Shown one piece after another: positions 13,556 to 22,291 of a stretch of 64,000 bases of DNA; position 1 is the stretch's first letter, and each line of letters opens with the position of its first letter. A program made the translations under genes and the position numbers. Under the pieces are notes generated by a model. It searched no databases, was not told where the DNA came from, and saw only the letters and a list, made by a program, of their open reading frames with translations. Origin of the DNA: Streptomyces antnestii (GTDB lineage Bacteria; Actinomycetota; Actinomycetes; Streptomycetales; Streptomycetaceae); the NCBI RefSeq assembly GCF_004005495.1, contig NZ_RZYA01000022.1, positions 85,546 through 149,545 on the forward strand. Direction: 5' to 3'.

Positions 13556-16500
13556 TCAGACCTCTTCGACGCTGCTCGGCTCGCGCCGGGACAGGTCGAT
13601 ACCGAGCTCCTCCGCAGCGCGGAAGACATCCTCGTCGGTGTCGCGCATCTCGATGGACATGCCGTCCGAGGACAGCACCTCCACGTTGAGGCAGAGCGAC
13701 TGCATTTCCTTGATGAGCACCTTGAAGGACTCGGGAATGCCCGGCTCGGGGATGTTCTCGCCCTTGACGATGGCCTCGTAGACCTTCACGCGGCCGGTCA
13801 CGTCGTCGGACTTGATCGTCAGGAGCTCCTGGAGTGCGTACGCGGCGCCGTAAGCCTCAAGCGCCCACACCTCCATCTCACCGAATCGCTGGCCACCGAA
13901 CTGAGCCTTACCACCCAGCGGCTGCTGGGTGATCATGGAGTACGGACCGGTCGAACGGGCGTGGAGCTTGTCGTCGACCAGGTGGTGCAGCTTGAGGATG
14001 TACATGTACCCGACCGAGATCGGGTCCGGGAACGGCTCACCGGAGCGGCCGTCGAACAGCTTGGCCTTGCCGGACGGCTGGACCAGGCGGTCACCGTCGC
14101 GGTTCGGGATCGTGGCCTCGAAGAGACCGGAGATCTCGTCCTCGCGGGCACCGTCGAAGACCGGGGTCGCGACGTTGGTGCCGGGGGCGACCTGGTCGGC
14201 GCCGATGGCCTGCAGGCGCTTGGCCCACTCGTCACCGAGGCCGGAGACGTCCCAGCCGCGGCTGGCGAGCCAGCCGAGGTGGATCTCCAGGACCTGTCCC
14301 GGGTTCATTCGGGACGGGACACCCAGCGGGTTGAGGATGATGTCGACCGGAGTTCCGTCCTCGAGGAACGGCATGTCCTCGATCGGAAGGATCTTCGAGA
14401 TAACACCCTTGTTGCCGTGGCGTCCGGCGAGCTTGTCACCGTCCGTGATCTTGCGCTTCTGCGCCACGTAGACACGAACCAGCTGGTTCACGCCCGGCGG
14501 CAGCTCGTCGCCCTCTTCACGGTCGAAGACGCGGACGCCGATGACCTTGCCGATCTCGCCGTGCGGCACCTTCAGCGAGGTGTCGCGCACCTCGCGCGCC
14601 TTCTCACCGAAGATCGCCCGGAGCAGGCGCTCCTCGGGGGTCAGCTCGGTCTCACCCTTGGGCGTGACCTTGCCGACGAGGATGTCGCCGGCGACGACCT
14701 CGGCACCGATACGGATGATGCCGCGCTCGTCGAGGTCGGCGAGGACCTCTTCGGAGACGTTCGGGATGTCCCGGGTGATCTCCTCCGGGCCGAGCTTGGT
14801 GTCACGGGCGTCGACCTCGTGCTCCTCGATGTGGATCGAGGAGAGGACGTCGTCCTGCACGAGGCGCTGCGACAGGATGATCGCGTCCTCGTAGTTGTGA
14901 CCCTCCCACGGCATGAACGCCACGAGCAGGTTCTTGCCGAGCGCCATCTCGCCGTTCTCGGTCGCGGGACCGTCGGCCAGGACCTGGCCCTCGATCACGC
15001 GGGCGCCCTCGTCCACGACAACCTTCTGGTTGACGGAGGTGCCCTGGTTGGAGCGGGAGAACTTGGCGAGGCGGTACGTGGTGTACGTGCCGTCGTCGTT
15101 CGTCGTGGTGATGTAGTCCGCGGAGACTTCCTGGACCACACCGTCCTTGTCGGCCTTGAGCACGTCGCCGGCGTCGGTGGCGCAGCGGTACTCCATGCCG
15201 GTGCCGACGAGCGGGGCCTCCGACTTAATCAGCGGCACCGCCTGACGCATCATGTTCGCGCCCATGAGGGCACGGTTGGCGTCGTCGTGCTCGAGGAACG
15301 GGATCATGGCCGTCGCGACCGACACCATCTGGCGCGGCGAGACGTCCATGTAGTCGACGTCGTCGCCCGGGATGTAGTCGATCTCTCCGCCACGACGGCG
15401 GACCAGGACGCGGTTCTCGGTGAAACGCATGTCGTCGGACAGGCCGGCGTTGGCCTGGGCGATGACGAAGCGGTCCTCCTCGTCGGCGGTCAGGTAGTCG
15501 ACGTCGTCGGTGACGACACCCTCGACGACCTTGCGGTACGGCGTCTCGACGAAGCCGAACGCGTTGACGCGGCCGTACGAGGCGAGCGAACCGATCAGAC
15601 CGATGTTCGGGCCTTCAGGCGTCTCGATCGGGCACATGCGGCCGTAGTGAGACGGGTGCACGTCACGGACCTCGAAGCCGGCCCGCTCACGGGACAGACC
15701 ACCCGGGCCAAGAGCCGACAGGCGACGCTTGTGGGTGAGACCCGACAGCGGGTTGTTCTGGTCCATGAACTGCGACAGCTGGCTGGTGCCGAAGAACTCC
15801 TTGATGGAGGCGACGACCGGCCGGATGTTGATCAGGGTCTGCGGCGTGATCGCCTCGACGTCCTGGGTGGTCATCCGCTCGCGGACGACGCGCTCCATAC
15901 GAGCCAGACCCGTGCGGACCTGGTTCTGGATGAGCTCGCCGACGTTACGCAGACGACGGTTGCCGAAGTGGTCGATGTCGTCGGTCTCGACGACGATCGA
16001 GGCACCGCTGTCACCCACGGTCTCGGTCTCACCGGCGTGCAGCTTCACCAGGTACTTGATCGTCGAGATGATGTCCTCGACGGTCAGGACGCCGGCGTCC
16101 AGCGGGGCTTCGCCACCCAGCTTCTTGTTGACCTTGTAGCGGCCGACCTTCGCGAGGTCGTAGCGCTTCGGGTTGAAGTAGAGGTTCTCGAGCAGCGTCT
16201 GCGCGGCCTCACGGGTCGGCGGCTCGCCCGGACGCAGCTTGCGGTAGATGTCGAGCAGCGCGTCGTCCTGGCCCTGGGTGTGGTCCTTCTCCAGGGTGGC
16301 GCGCATGGACTCGTACTCGCCGAACTCCTCGAGGATCTGCTCGGTCGTCCAACCGAGAGCCTTGAGCAGGACGGTGACGGACTGCTTGCGCTTGCGGTCG
16401 ATGCGGACACCGACCATGTCGCGCTTGTCGATCTCCATCTCCAGCCAGGCACCACGCGAGGGGATGACCTTGGCCGAGAAGATGTCCTTGTCGGACGTCT

Positions 16501-17041
16501 TGTCGATGGAGGAGTCGAAGTAGACACCCGGCGAGCGGACGAGCTGCGACACCACGACACGCTCGGTGCCGTTGATGACGAAGGTGCCCTTGTTGGTCAT
16601 GAGCGGGAAGTCGCCCATGAAGACCGTCTGGGACTTGATCTCGCCGGTCTCGTTGTTGGTGAACTCAGCCGTGACGAAGAGCGGGGCGGCGAACGTGAAG
16701 TCGCGGTCCTTGCACTCGTCGATGCTGTTCTTCGGAGGCTCGAAACGGTGGTCGCGGAACGTCAGCGACATCGACCCGGAGAAGTCCTCGATCGGAGAGA
16801 TCTCCTCGAAGATCTCCTCCAGACCGGACTTGGTGGGGACGTCCTGACCGGACTCAAGAGCCGCCTCGACCCGACTCTGCCAGGCGGTGTTGCCGAGCAG
16901 CCAGTCGAAGCTCTCGGTCTGCAGCGCGAGCAGGTTGGGAACCTCGAGGGGCTCCTTGATCTTTGCAAAGGAGATGCGCAGCGGGGCGGTGCTTGCGCCG
17001 TTGTTCGTATTCGCGGTCGAGGCAGTGCGCGAGGCGGCCAA
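13556..17041 (-). CDS. rpoB: DNA-directed RNA polymerase subunit beta
   Basis: 1,161 residues from TTG at 17041 (LAASRTASTANTNNG), preceded by GGAAGGA; the frame extends 10 codons further but without a ribosome binding site, and a TTG start is usual for streptomycete rpoB. Forms the polymerase pincer and rifampicin pocket. The Rif region reads SQLSQFMDQNNPLSG and THKRRLSALGPGG, wild type at the residues matching E. coli D516, H526 and S531, so rifampicin sensitivity is predicted. Other motifs: YGRMCPIETPEGPNIGLI, HNYEDAIILS, KGETELTPEERLLRAIFGEKA, GDKLAGRHGNKGVIS. Ends SSVEEV. Confidence 0.98.
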   Translation of the reverse strand: MAASRTASTANTNNGASTAPLRISFAKIKEPLEVPNLLALQTESFDWLLGNTAWQSRVEAALESGQDVPTKSGLEEIFEEISPIEDFSGSMSLTFRDHRFEPPKNSIDECKDRDFTFAAPLFVTAEFTNNETGEIKSQTVFMGDFPLMTNKGTFVINGTERVVVSQLVRSPGVYFDSSIDKTSDKDIFSAKVIPSRGAWLEMEIDKRDMVGVRIDRKRKQSVTVLLKALGWTTEQILEEFGEYESMRATLEKDHTQGQDDALLDIYRKLRPGEPPTREAAQTLLENLYFNPKRYDLAKVGRYKVNKKLGGEAPLDAGVLTVEDIISTIKYLVKLHAGETETVGDSGASIVVETDDIDHFGNRRLRNVGELIQNQVRTGLARMERVVRERMTTQDVEAITPQTLINIRPVVASIKEFFGTSQLSQFMDQNNPLSGLTHKRRLSALGPGGLSRERAGFEVRDVHPSHYGRMCPIETPEGPNIGLIGSLASYGRVNAFGFVETPYRKVVEGVVTDDVDYLTADEEDRFVIAQANAGLSDDMRFTENRVLVRRRGGEIDYIPGDDVDYMDVSPRQMVSVATAMIPFLEHDDANRALMGANMMRQAVPLIKSEAPLVGTGMEYRCATDAGDVLKADKDGVVQEVSADYITTTNDDGTYTTYRLAKFSRSNQGTSVNQKVVVDEGARVIEGQVLADGPATENGEMALGKNLLVAFMPWEGHNYEDAIILSQRLVQDDVLSSIHIEEHEVDARDTKLGPEEITRDIPNVSEEVLADLDERGIIRIGAEVVAGDILVGKVTPKGETELTPEERLLRAIFGEKAREVRDTSLKVPHGEIGKVIGVRVFDREEGDELPPGVNQLVRVYVAQKRKITDGDKLAGRHGNKGVISKILPIEDMPFLEDGTPVDIILNPLGVPSRMNPGQVLEIHLGWLASRGWDVSGLGDEWAKRLQAIGADQVAPGTNVATPVFDGAREDEISGLFEATIPNRDGDRLVQPSGKAKLFDGRSGEPFPDPISVGYMYILKLHHLVDDKLHARSTGPYSMITQQPLGGKAQFGGQRFGEMEVWALEAYGAAYALQELLTIKSDDVTGRVKVYEAIVKGENIPEPGIPESFKVLIKEMQSLCLNVEVLSSDGMSIEMRDTDEDVFRAAEELGIDLSRREPSSVEEV

Positions 17042-17207
17042 GAGGGGGTCCTTCCGAGGGCTCGGACTCACTACGCGCGTACCGGTCCCAAGCTGGCACG
17101 GGACGGGACGGAAATCCCCGGTCAGGGAGGCTTCAGTCCACGGTGCTCGAGCGAGGGTATGCCCCTGGTGACGGGCAGGAGGCAGCTAACAGGCAGCGCA
17201 AAGGGTC

Positions 17208-17236
17208 AGTGTAGCCACTTGGCTCACTGATGTCCA
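17208..17236 (-). promoter_or_regulatory. probable rpoBC promoter
   Basis: On the minus strand TGGACA (17231-17236), a 17-nt spacer and TACACT (17208-17213) match a vegetative promoter. It would give a leader of about 160 nt before the rpoB start and lets rpoBC be transcribed apart from rplJL. Confidence 0.55.
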
Positions 17237-17250
17237 GTGCGGGTTTTTTG

Positions 17251-17300
17251 AGACCCTCGTTGTCCTCAACGACCCTCGTCAGACCCTCGTTGTTCTCAAC
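17251..17300. repeat. 20-bp direct repeat upstream of rpoB promoter
   Basis: AGACCCTCGTTGTCCTCAAC (17251-17270) recurs with one change at 17281-17300, spaced by GACCCTCGTC, which is itself a partial copy. The 30-bp period is close to three helical turns. It lies 15 bp upstream of the -35 box, where an activator could bind. Confidence 0.6.
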
Positions 17301-17559
17301 ATCTGCGACACGTCACTTACAGAGCGCACATCCTTACTGCCCTCTTCGCCGTCGATCCATGCCTCGGATCCGGATCCTTGTGACGACGCGTCCTGAGAAT
17401 TGCGCGCTGCGTGCGGTTCGTCAAGGCCCCCATCCCTCCGGACGGGATCGCCGTGACCACCACCGACCGGCTCACACCGGCTCCAGGCACAACGAAGATC
17501 ACCATACTCGTCGCAACCGTCAGTGCAAGGCAGCCGCCTCAGGAGCCCCCGGGAACGCC

Positions 17560-17593
17560 GAAGGGCGACCACCCAGATGGGTGATCGCCCTTC
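17560..17593 (-). terminator. rplL-rpoB intercistronic terminator/attenuator
   Basis: GAAGGGCGACCACCC (17560-17574) pairs with GGGTGATCGCCCTTC (17579-17593), one mismatch, four-nt loop. It follows rplL by 65 bp. Partial termination at this point is known to lower rpoBC against rplJL in many bacteria. Confidence 0.75.
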
Positions 17594-17658
17594 AGTACGT
17601 TCGCGTTACAGCCCCACGCGGGAGCCGCTCAGCAGCGAGTCAGGAGGCTCGCGAGGTG

Positions 17659-18042
17659 TTACTTGACCTCGACGGAGGCGCCGGCAGCCTTGAGGGACTC
17701 GGCAGCCTTCTCAGCGGCCTCCTTGGCGACCTTCTCGAGGACCGGCTTCGGGGTGCCGTCGACGAGGTCCTTGGCCTCCTTGAGGCCCAGGGAGGTGAGC
17801 TCGCGCACGACCTTGATGACCTGGATCTTCTTCTCGCCGGCGCCGGTGAGGATGACGTCGAACTCGTCCTGCTCCTCGGCAGCCTCGGGGGCAGCGCCAC
17901 CGGCGGCGGGGCCGGCAACGGCGACGGCCGCGGCGGCGGTGACGTCGAACTTCTCCTCGAAGGCCTTCACGAACTCGGAGAGCTCGATGAGGGTCATCTC
18001 CTCGAACTGCGCGAGCAGGTCGTCCTGGGACAGCTTCGCCAT
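17659..18042 (-). CDS. rplL: 50S ribosomal protein L7/L12
   Basis: 127 residues, normal length. Forms the stalk dimers that recruit and activate translational GTPases. The N-terminal dimer domain reads MAKLSQDDLLAQFEEMTLIELSEFVK, followed by an Ala/Gly-rich hinge (AAAAVAVAGPAAGGAAP) and the globular C-terminal domain with KKIQVIKVVRELTSLGLKEAKDLV. 110 bp after rplJ in the same operon. Confidence 0.98.
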   Translation of the reverse strand: MAKLSQDDLLAQFEEMTLIELSEFVKAFEEKFDVTAAAAVAVAGPAAGGAAPEAAEEQDEFDVILTGAGEKKIQVIKVVRELTSLGLKEAKDLVDGTPKPVLEKVAKEAAEKAAESLKAAGASVEVK

Positions 18043-18152
18043 GATGGCGTCCTTCCACTAATTCGGCTGGTGCCGATGTACATGTAGGCGGGCGTACGTT
18101 CGGCCCGCTGCGACCGTCGCCCTAGTGGGCGGCGATCATTGCGCGAGCCGAG

Positions 18153-18683
18153 TTACTCGGCACCGCCCTGCTCGGCCTGCTTGGCACGAAGCGCCTCCGC
18201 GGTGCGGACGAACTTCGACGGGAGCGCCTGGAAGACCTGGGCAGCCTGAGTCTGCTTGCCCTTGAAGGCGCCCGCCAGCTTGGCGAGCAGAACCTCGCGG
18301 GACTCGAGGTCCGCAAGCTTCTTGATCTCATCGGCGGACAGCGCCTTACCGTCAAGGACACCGCCCTTGATGATGAGGTTCGGGTTTTCCTTGGCGAAGT
18401 CACGAAGACCCTTCGCCGACACCACCGGGTCACCGGTGATGAAGGCAACCGCCGTCGGACCGTTGAAGAGGTCGTCCAGCGTGTTGATCCCGGCCTCGTT
18501 GGCCGCAATCTTGGTCAGCGTGTTCTTCACCACGGCGTACTGGGCGTTCTCACCGAGCGAACGACGCAGCGTCTTGAGCTGCGCCACGGTGAGACCCCGG
18601 TACTCGGTCAGCACGGCGGCGTTCGAGCTGCGGAACTGGTCCGTGAGCTCGGCTACCGCGGCAGCCTTGTCGGGCCTTGCCAT
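18153..18683 (-). CDS. rplJ: 50S ribosomal protein L10
   Basis: 176 residues. Anchors the L7/L12 dimers to 23S rRNA and is the autogenous repressor of its own operon in bacteria. Begins MARPDKAAAVAELTDQFRSS; the conserved VLTEYRGLTVAQLKTLRRSL and VVKNTLTKIA segments are plain, and the C-terminal helix binds L12. An attenuator-type leader lies just upstream. Confidence 0.97.
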   Translation of the reverse strand: MARPDKAAAVAELTDQFRSSNAAVLTEYRGLTVAQLKTLRRSLGENAQYAVVKNTLTKIAANEAGINTLDDLFNGPTAVAFITGDPVVSAKGLRDFAKENPNLIIKGGVLDGKALSADEIKKLADLESREVLLAKLAGAFKGKQTQAAQVFQALPSKFVRTAEALRAKQAEQGGAE

Positions 18684-18790
18684 AGAGCGTCGGCCTCCTT
18701 CCGGGTGATGAGGACCGCTCAGAAGGGGCTGTACAAAACAAAACGCCCCGGCGCAGGCGCACGGGGCGTAGCTCGACCGGTCTTTGTTCG
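18684..18790 (-). promoter_or_regulatory. L10-leader-type attenuator upstream of rplJ
   Basis: On the minus strand an ACGCCCCG...CGGGGCGT hairpin (stem arms 18743-18750 and 18762-18769) is followed at once by a TTTTGTTTT tract, a textbook intrinsic terminator inside a 5' leader. It lies 60 bp before the rplJ start. Ribosomal protein L10 leaders control rplJL by binding the L10/L12 complex. I infer that mechanism here; the upstream limit of the element is not clear. Confidence 0.6.
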
Positions 18791-18844
18791 GTGAAGAACA
18801 GCGTCCGGGAACTTTCCACAGTCACCTGCGCAGGTCGTCCGCTT

Positions 18845-19168
18845 TCAGCAGATCCTTCGGTCGCCGCTTCCTCTTGCGAGGGCACGGCAACGACCAGCGG
18901 TCTTTGGCTTCTCGAGGAGACTACGTGACGGGGTCCGGCTCAGGCAAATCCGCCCGAACGACGTCCCCATGTAGTACGCGTCGGGCAGGAAGCGGGACTG
19001 GGAGGGCGAGCCGCCCATCAGGCGGGTGGCCCCGGCCATCGAGCCACCCGTCGTGGCCACGCTCAGGGTGCCGCGTGCGGCCCGCAGCGCCCCGGTGACG
19101 TTCTCGTCGGCCTCGGGGGCCTTCGGCGCGCCGCAGGACACCAGACCGGCAAAGGCCGGGACAAGGCG
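18845..19168 (-). pseudogene. possible remnant of a small lipoprotein gene between rplA and rplJ
   Basis: Minus-strand frame reading RLVPAFAGLVSCGAPKAPEADE, which looks like the end of a lipoprotein signal peptide with an LVSC lipobox, then about 50 residues (TGALRAARGTLSVATTGGS...PDAYYMGTSFGRI) before running into the region of the L10 leader. No start codon sits where the signal peptide should begin; a GTG lies only one codon pair before the Cys, right behind the rplA terminator. From memory, S. coelicolor has lipoprotein genes at this site. I infer decay or a chance frame. Confidence 0.3.
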
Positions 19169-19178
19169 AAAACGGGAA

Positions 19179-19210
19179 CGGGCCCCGCACCTCGAAAGGT
19201 GCGGGGCCCG
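19179..19210 (-). terminator. rplA terminator
   Basis: Perfect 14-bp stem with a CGAA loop, 27 bp beyond the rplA stop, same architecture as the terminator behind tuf. Confidence 0.8.
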
Positions 19211-19236
19211 GAACCGACTTCGGTGAGCTACGAGGC

Positions 19237-19965
19237 TCAGACCGCGGCCGGGTCCTCCTCGACGAGGAGGTTGCGGGTGCGGTTCGGGTCGACCGGAACG
19301 CCGGGGCCCATCGTGGTGGCGATGGCGGCCTTCTTGATGTAACGACCCTTGGCGGCGGACGGCTTCAGACGAAGGATCTCGTCCAGGGCCGCGCCGTAGT
19401 TCTCCACCAGCTGGGTGTCGTCGAAGGACACCTTGCCGATGATGAAGTGGAGGTTCGAGTGCTTGTCGACGCGGAACTCGATCTTGCCGCCCTTGATCTC
19501 GTTCACGGCCTTGGCCACGTCCGGGGTCACGGTGCCGGTCTTCGGGTTCGGCATGAGGCCACGGGGACCGAGCACGCGGCCGAGGCGGCCGACCTTGCCC
19601 ATGAGGTCCGGGGTGGCGACGACGGCGTCGAACTCGTTCAGGCGGTTGCCCTTGGAGATCTCGTCGATGAGCTCGTCGGAGCCGACGATGTCGGCGCCCG
19701 CGGCTTCCGCGGCCGCAGCACGGTCACCGGTCGCGAAGACCAGGACCCGGGCGGTCTTGCCGGTGCCGTGCGGGAGGTTCACGGTGCCACGGACCATCTG
19801 GTCGGCCTTGCGCGGGTCGACACCCAGACGGAAGGCGACCTCGACGGTGCCGTCGAACTTCGTCGCGGAGGTCTCCTTGGCGATACGGACGGCCTCGAGC
19901 GGGGCGTAGAGCTTGTCCCGGTCGATCTTCGCGTCCGCAGCGCGGAGAGTCTTGCTGCGCTTCAC
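19237..19965 (-). CDS. rplA: 50S ribosomal protein L1
   Basis: 242 residues from a GTG start (VKRSKTLRAADAKID). Forms the mobile L1 stalk that guides deacylated tRNA out of the E site; in many bacteria also represses rplKA. Conserved segments: FDGTVEVAFRLGVDPRKADQMVRG, GSDELIDEI, DAVVATPDLMGKVGRLGRVLGPRGLMPNPK, and the C-terminal KGRYIKKAAIATTMGPGVPVD. Lies 83 bp after rplK, so the two form one operon. Confidence 0.98.
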   Translation of the reverse strand: MKRSKTLRAADAKIDRDKLYAPLEAVRIAKETSATKFDGTVEVAFRLGVDPRKADQMVRGTVNLPHGTGKTARVLVFATGDRAAAAEAAGADIVGSDELIDEISKGNRLNEFDAVVATPDLMGKVGRLGRVLGPRGLMPNPKTGTVTPDVAKAVNEIKGGKIEFRVDKHSNLHFIIGKVSFDDTQLVENYGAALDEILRLKPSAAKGRYIKKAAIATTMGPGVPVDPNRTRNLLVEEDPAAV

Positions 19966-20048
19966 TTCTACTCCTGGAGTTCAGGTATGGAGTTCGTGGT
20001 CCGGGCCGGCGCTGGCCCTGCCACTGAAAGGTCTTACGGGGGTGAGGG

Positions 20049-20483
20049 TCAGCCCTCGACCGTGACGCCCATGGAACGCGCGGTACCGGCGATGATCTTC
20101 GCGGCGGCGTCCAGGTCGTTGGCGTTGAGGTCGGCCATCTTGGTGGTGGCGATCTCGCGGACCTGCGCGTCGGTGATCTTCGCGACCTTGGTCTTGTGGG
20201 GCTCGCCGGAGCCCTTCTCGATGCCGGCGGCCTTGAGGATCATCTTCGCGGCCGGCGGCGTCTTGGTCACGAAGGTGAAGGAACGGTCCTCGTAGACCGT
20301 GATCTCCACCGGGATGACCCAGCCACGCTGCGACTCGGTCGCGGCGTTGTAGGCCTTGCAGAACTCCATGATGTTGACGCCGTGCTGGCCAAGCGCGGGG
20401 CCGACCGGCGGGGCCGGGTTGGCGGCACCAGCCTGGATCTGGAGCTTGATAAGCCCCGTGACCTTCTTCTTCTTGGGAGGCAT
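20049..20483 (-). CDS. rplK: 50S ribosomal protein L11
   Basis: 144 residues, standard length, from ATG at 20483 behind GGAGAGAG; an upstream in-frame start at 20555 has no family support. Binds the GTPase-associated centre of 23S rRNA and is required for RelA activation. Conserved: LQIQAGAANPAPPVGPALGQHGVNI and the thiostrepton-related proline-rich N-terminal loop; C terminus ARSMGVTVEG. Confidence 0.98.
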   Translation of the reverse strand: MPPKKKKVTGLIKLQIQAGAANPAPPVGPALGQHGVNIMEFCKAYNAATESQRGWVIPVEITVYEDRSFTFVTKTPPAAKMILKAAGIEKGSGEPHKTKVAKITDAQVREIATTKMADLNANDLDAAAKIIAGTARSMGVTVEG

Positions 20484-20553
20484 GTGCTCTCTCCGGGTCC
20501 TAGTGAGAGTTTTCAGCCGACATCCGGTCATCCGGATGGAGGCATACCGCACC

Positions 20554-20581
20554 ACGATAACGGGTATCTATGTGCGGCCAA
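20554..20581 (-). promoter_or_regulatory. possible rplK promoter
   Basis: TTGGCC (20576-20581), 16-nt spacer, TATCGT (20554-20559) on the minus strand, about 70 bp before rplK and just after the nusG hairpin. Confidence 0.4.
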
Positions 20582-20589
20582 AAACCGAG

Positions 20590-20624
20590 CAGGTCAGACA
20601 GGCTTTGAGAGCCCGTCTGACCTG
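20590..20624 (-). terminator. hairpin after nusG
   Basis: CAGGTCAGAC pairs with GTCTGACCTG around an inner GGCT/AGCC stem, 37 bp beyond the nusG stop and followed on the minus strand by CTCGGTTTTTGG. Probably terminates or attenuates nusG transcription before rplKA. Confidence 0.7.
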
Positions 20625-20660
20625 TTCGGAAGTGCTTGTTCCAGAAGGTGCCGGCAGGGG

Positions 20661-21542
20661 CTAGTTCTTCTGGATCTGGTCGAAGCTGAGCTCGACCGGG
20701 GTCTCGCGGCCGAAGATCTCGACGAGGCCCTTGACCTTCTTCGAGTCGGCGTTGATCTCGTTGATCGTGGCCTGCAGCGTCGCGAACGGGCCGTCGGTGA
20801 CGGTGACCGAGTCGCCGACCTCGAAGTCCAGGACCTGGACCTCGACCTTGCGGGACGGAGCCGGCTTGCCCTCGGCCTCGGCGGCCTCACGGGCGGCCTT
20901 CTCCTCGGCCTCCGGGGCGAGCATCTTGACGATCTCGTCCAGGGTCAGCGGGTACGGGTCGTAGGCGTTGCCCACGAAGCCGGTGACGCCGGGGGTGTTG
21001 CGGACGACGCCCCAGGACTCGTTCGTCAGGTCCATGCGGACGAGCACATAACCAGGCAGCTTGTTCTGCTTGATCGTCTTGCGCTCGCCGTTCTTGATCT
21101 GCGCGACCTCTTCCTGCGGCACCTCGGCCTGGAAGATGAAGTCCTCGACGTTCAGCGAGACGGCGCGCTGCTCGAGGTTGGTCTTCACGCGGTTCTCGTA
21201 ACCGGCGTACGTGTGGATGACGTACCACTCGCCGGGCAGCGTGCGGAGTTCCTCACGCAGGGCGGCGATGGGGTCGACCGGCTCGGACTCCTCGACGGTC
21301 TCGTCCTCGGCGGCGTCCTCGGACTCGTCCTCGAGGGACTCCTCGGCGGCCTCGTCCTCGTCGGCTTCGGCGGCGGCCTCGTCCTCGACGTGCACGGCGG
21401 CCTCTTCGGCAGCCTCACCGGCGGCGGCGTCGGCAGCCTCGGCCTGGTCCGGGTCCTCGGCGTCCGCCGCCTCGACGATGTCGAGCTCGTCCTCAACGGA
21501 CTCGACGGGCTCGATCGCCTCGTTCAGGTTCGGGTCAGACAC
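20661..21542 (-). CDS. nusG: transcription termination/antitermination factor NusG
   Basis: 293 residues from GTG. The NGN domain starts near residue 95 (WYVIHTYAGYENRVKTNLEQRA, then PGYVLVRMDL and VRNTPGVTGFVG) and the KOW domain closes the protein (DGPFATLQATINEINADSKKVKGLVEIFGRETPVELSF). Bridges RNA polymerase with Rho or the ribosome. The first 90 residues are an acidic, Ala/Glu/Asp-rich extension, common in actinobacterial NusG and likely disordered. Also unusual is an Ala/Glu insertion before the KOW domain (EEKAAREAAEAEGK). Follows secE. Confidence 0.97.
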   Translation of the reverse strand: MSDPNLNEAIEPVESVEDELDIVEAADAEDPDQAEAADAAAGEAAEEAAVHVEDEAAAEADEDEAAEESLEDESEDAAEDETVEESEPVDPIAALREELRTLPGEWYVIHTYAGYENRVKTNLEQRAVSLNVEDFIFQAEVPQEEVAQIKNGERKTIKQNKLPGYVLVRMDLTNESWGVVRNTPGVTGFVGNAYDPYPLTLDEIVKMLAPEAEEKAAREAAEAEGKPAPSRKVEVQVLDFEVGDSVTVTDGPFATLQATINEINADSKKVKGLVEIFGRETPVELSFDQIQKN

Positions 21543-21587
21543 TGTGGCTGCTTCTTCCTGGATACATGGGGGTGGAACACGCGAAAG

Positions 21588-21607
21588 GGGCGCCGGGTCC
21601 GGCGCCC
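21588..21607 (-). other. hairpin in secE-nusG gap
   Basis: GGGCGCCGG pairs with CCGGCGCCC with almost no loop. It lies directly after secE and may partially terminate or stabilise its mRNA end. Confidence 0.55.
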
Positions 21608-21619
21608 TTCGCTCTCGGC

Positions 21620-21907
21620 TCAGCCGAAGATGTACTTGACGGCGTGGTTGAAGCCATAGTCAATCACGGTCACCAGAGCGATCATGATGACGACGAAAAC
21701 GATCACCACACTGGTGTACGTGGTGAGCTGGTTACGAGTCGGCCAGACGACCTTGCGGAGCTCCGCGACGATCTGGCGGTAGAAGAGCGCGAGACGGCCG
21801 AAGGGGCCCTTCTTGCCGCGCTTGCCGCCCTTGCGGGCCTTCTTTTTGGACTCCGGCGCCTCGTCCTGGGCATCAGGCATGTCGATGGAGCCCACGGCGT
21901 CCGTCAC
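21620..21907 (-). CDS. secE: preprotein translocase subunit SecE
   Basis: 95 residues from GTG (VTDAVGSIDMPDAQ), preceded by GGTGAGGA. Clamps the two halves of SecY in the translocon. A charged Lys-rich N terminus (SKKKARKGGKRGKKGPF) leads into the conserved amphipathic helix FYRQIVAELRKVVWPTRNQL and one transmembrane helix (VVIVFVVIMIALVTVIDYGF). The single-helix form is the usual one outside enterobacteria. Sits between tRNA-Trp and nusG as in other actinobacteria. Confidence 0.97.
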   Translation of the reverse strand: MTDAVGSIDMPDAQDEAPESKKKARKGGKRGKKGPFGRLALFYRQIVAELRKVVWPTRNQLTTYTSVVIVFVVIMIALVTVIDYGFNHAVKYIFG

Positions 21908-22016
21908 GCGTCCTCACCTGAATTCCCGGTCGTGGCCGTGCCGCGTCCGGTTGAGCCGCACGGCGATGCATTTGCAGTACGTACATGCGCACACATCCTG
22001 GCGAAGGAGTGTGTAG

Positions 22017-22089
22017 CAGGGCCGGAGGGACTTGAACCCCCAACCGCTGGTTTTGGAGACCAGTGCTCTACCAATTGAGCTACGACCCT
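22017..22089 (-). tRNA. trpT: tRNA-Trp (CCA)
   Basis: Cloverleaf of 73 nt on the minus strand: acceptor AGGGTCG with CGGCCCT plus discriminator G, D loop AGCTCAATTGGTAGAGC, anticodon loop CTCCAAA, T loop GTTCAAGTC. CCA tail not encoded. Immediately upstream of secE. Confidence 0.97.
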
Positions 22090-22291
22090 TTGTCTTCCCC
22101 AACGTACCGCATCCTTCTGGCTGCACGTCGTGTGCCCGGAAAGTGCGGTCGGTGAAGGCCAACGAGCAGTGAGTGTACGTGCTCCGAAGCCCTCCGTCGA
22201 ACAGATGGGGATCAGAAGTGGATCAACAACGGATCGTCCGGTCCGTGAAACCCGTGTGCCGGGCGGCTTTCCGGTCTGGAACGATGGGTTC

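Noticed and set aside
20484..20555. Longer N terminus for L11
   Set aside because: Extra 24 residues have no counterpart in L11, while ATG at 20483 has a good ribosome binding site.
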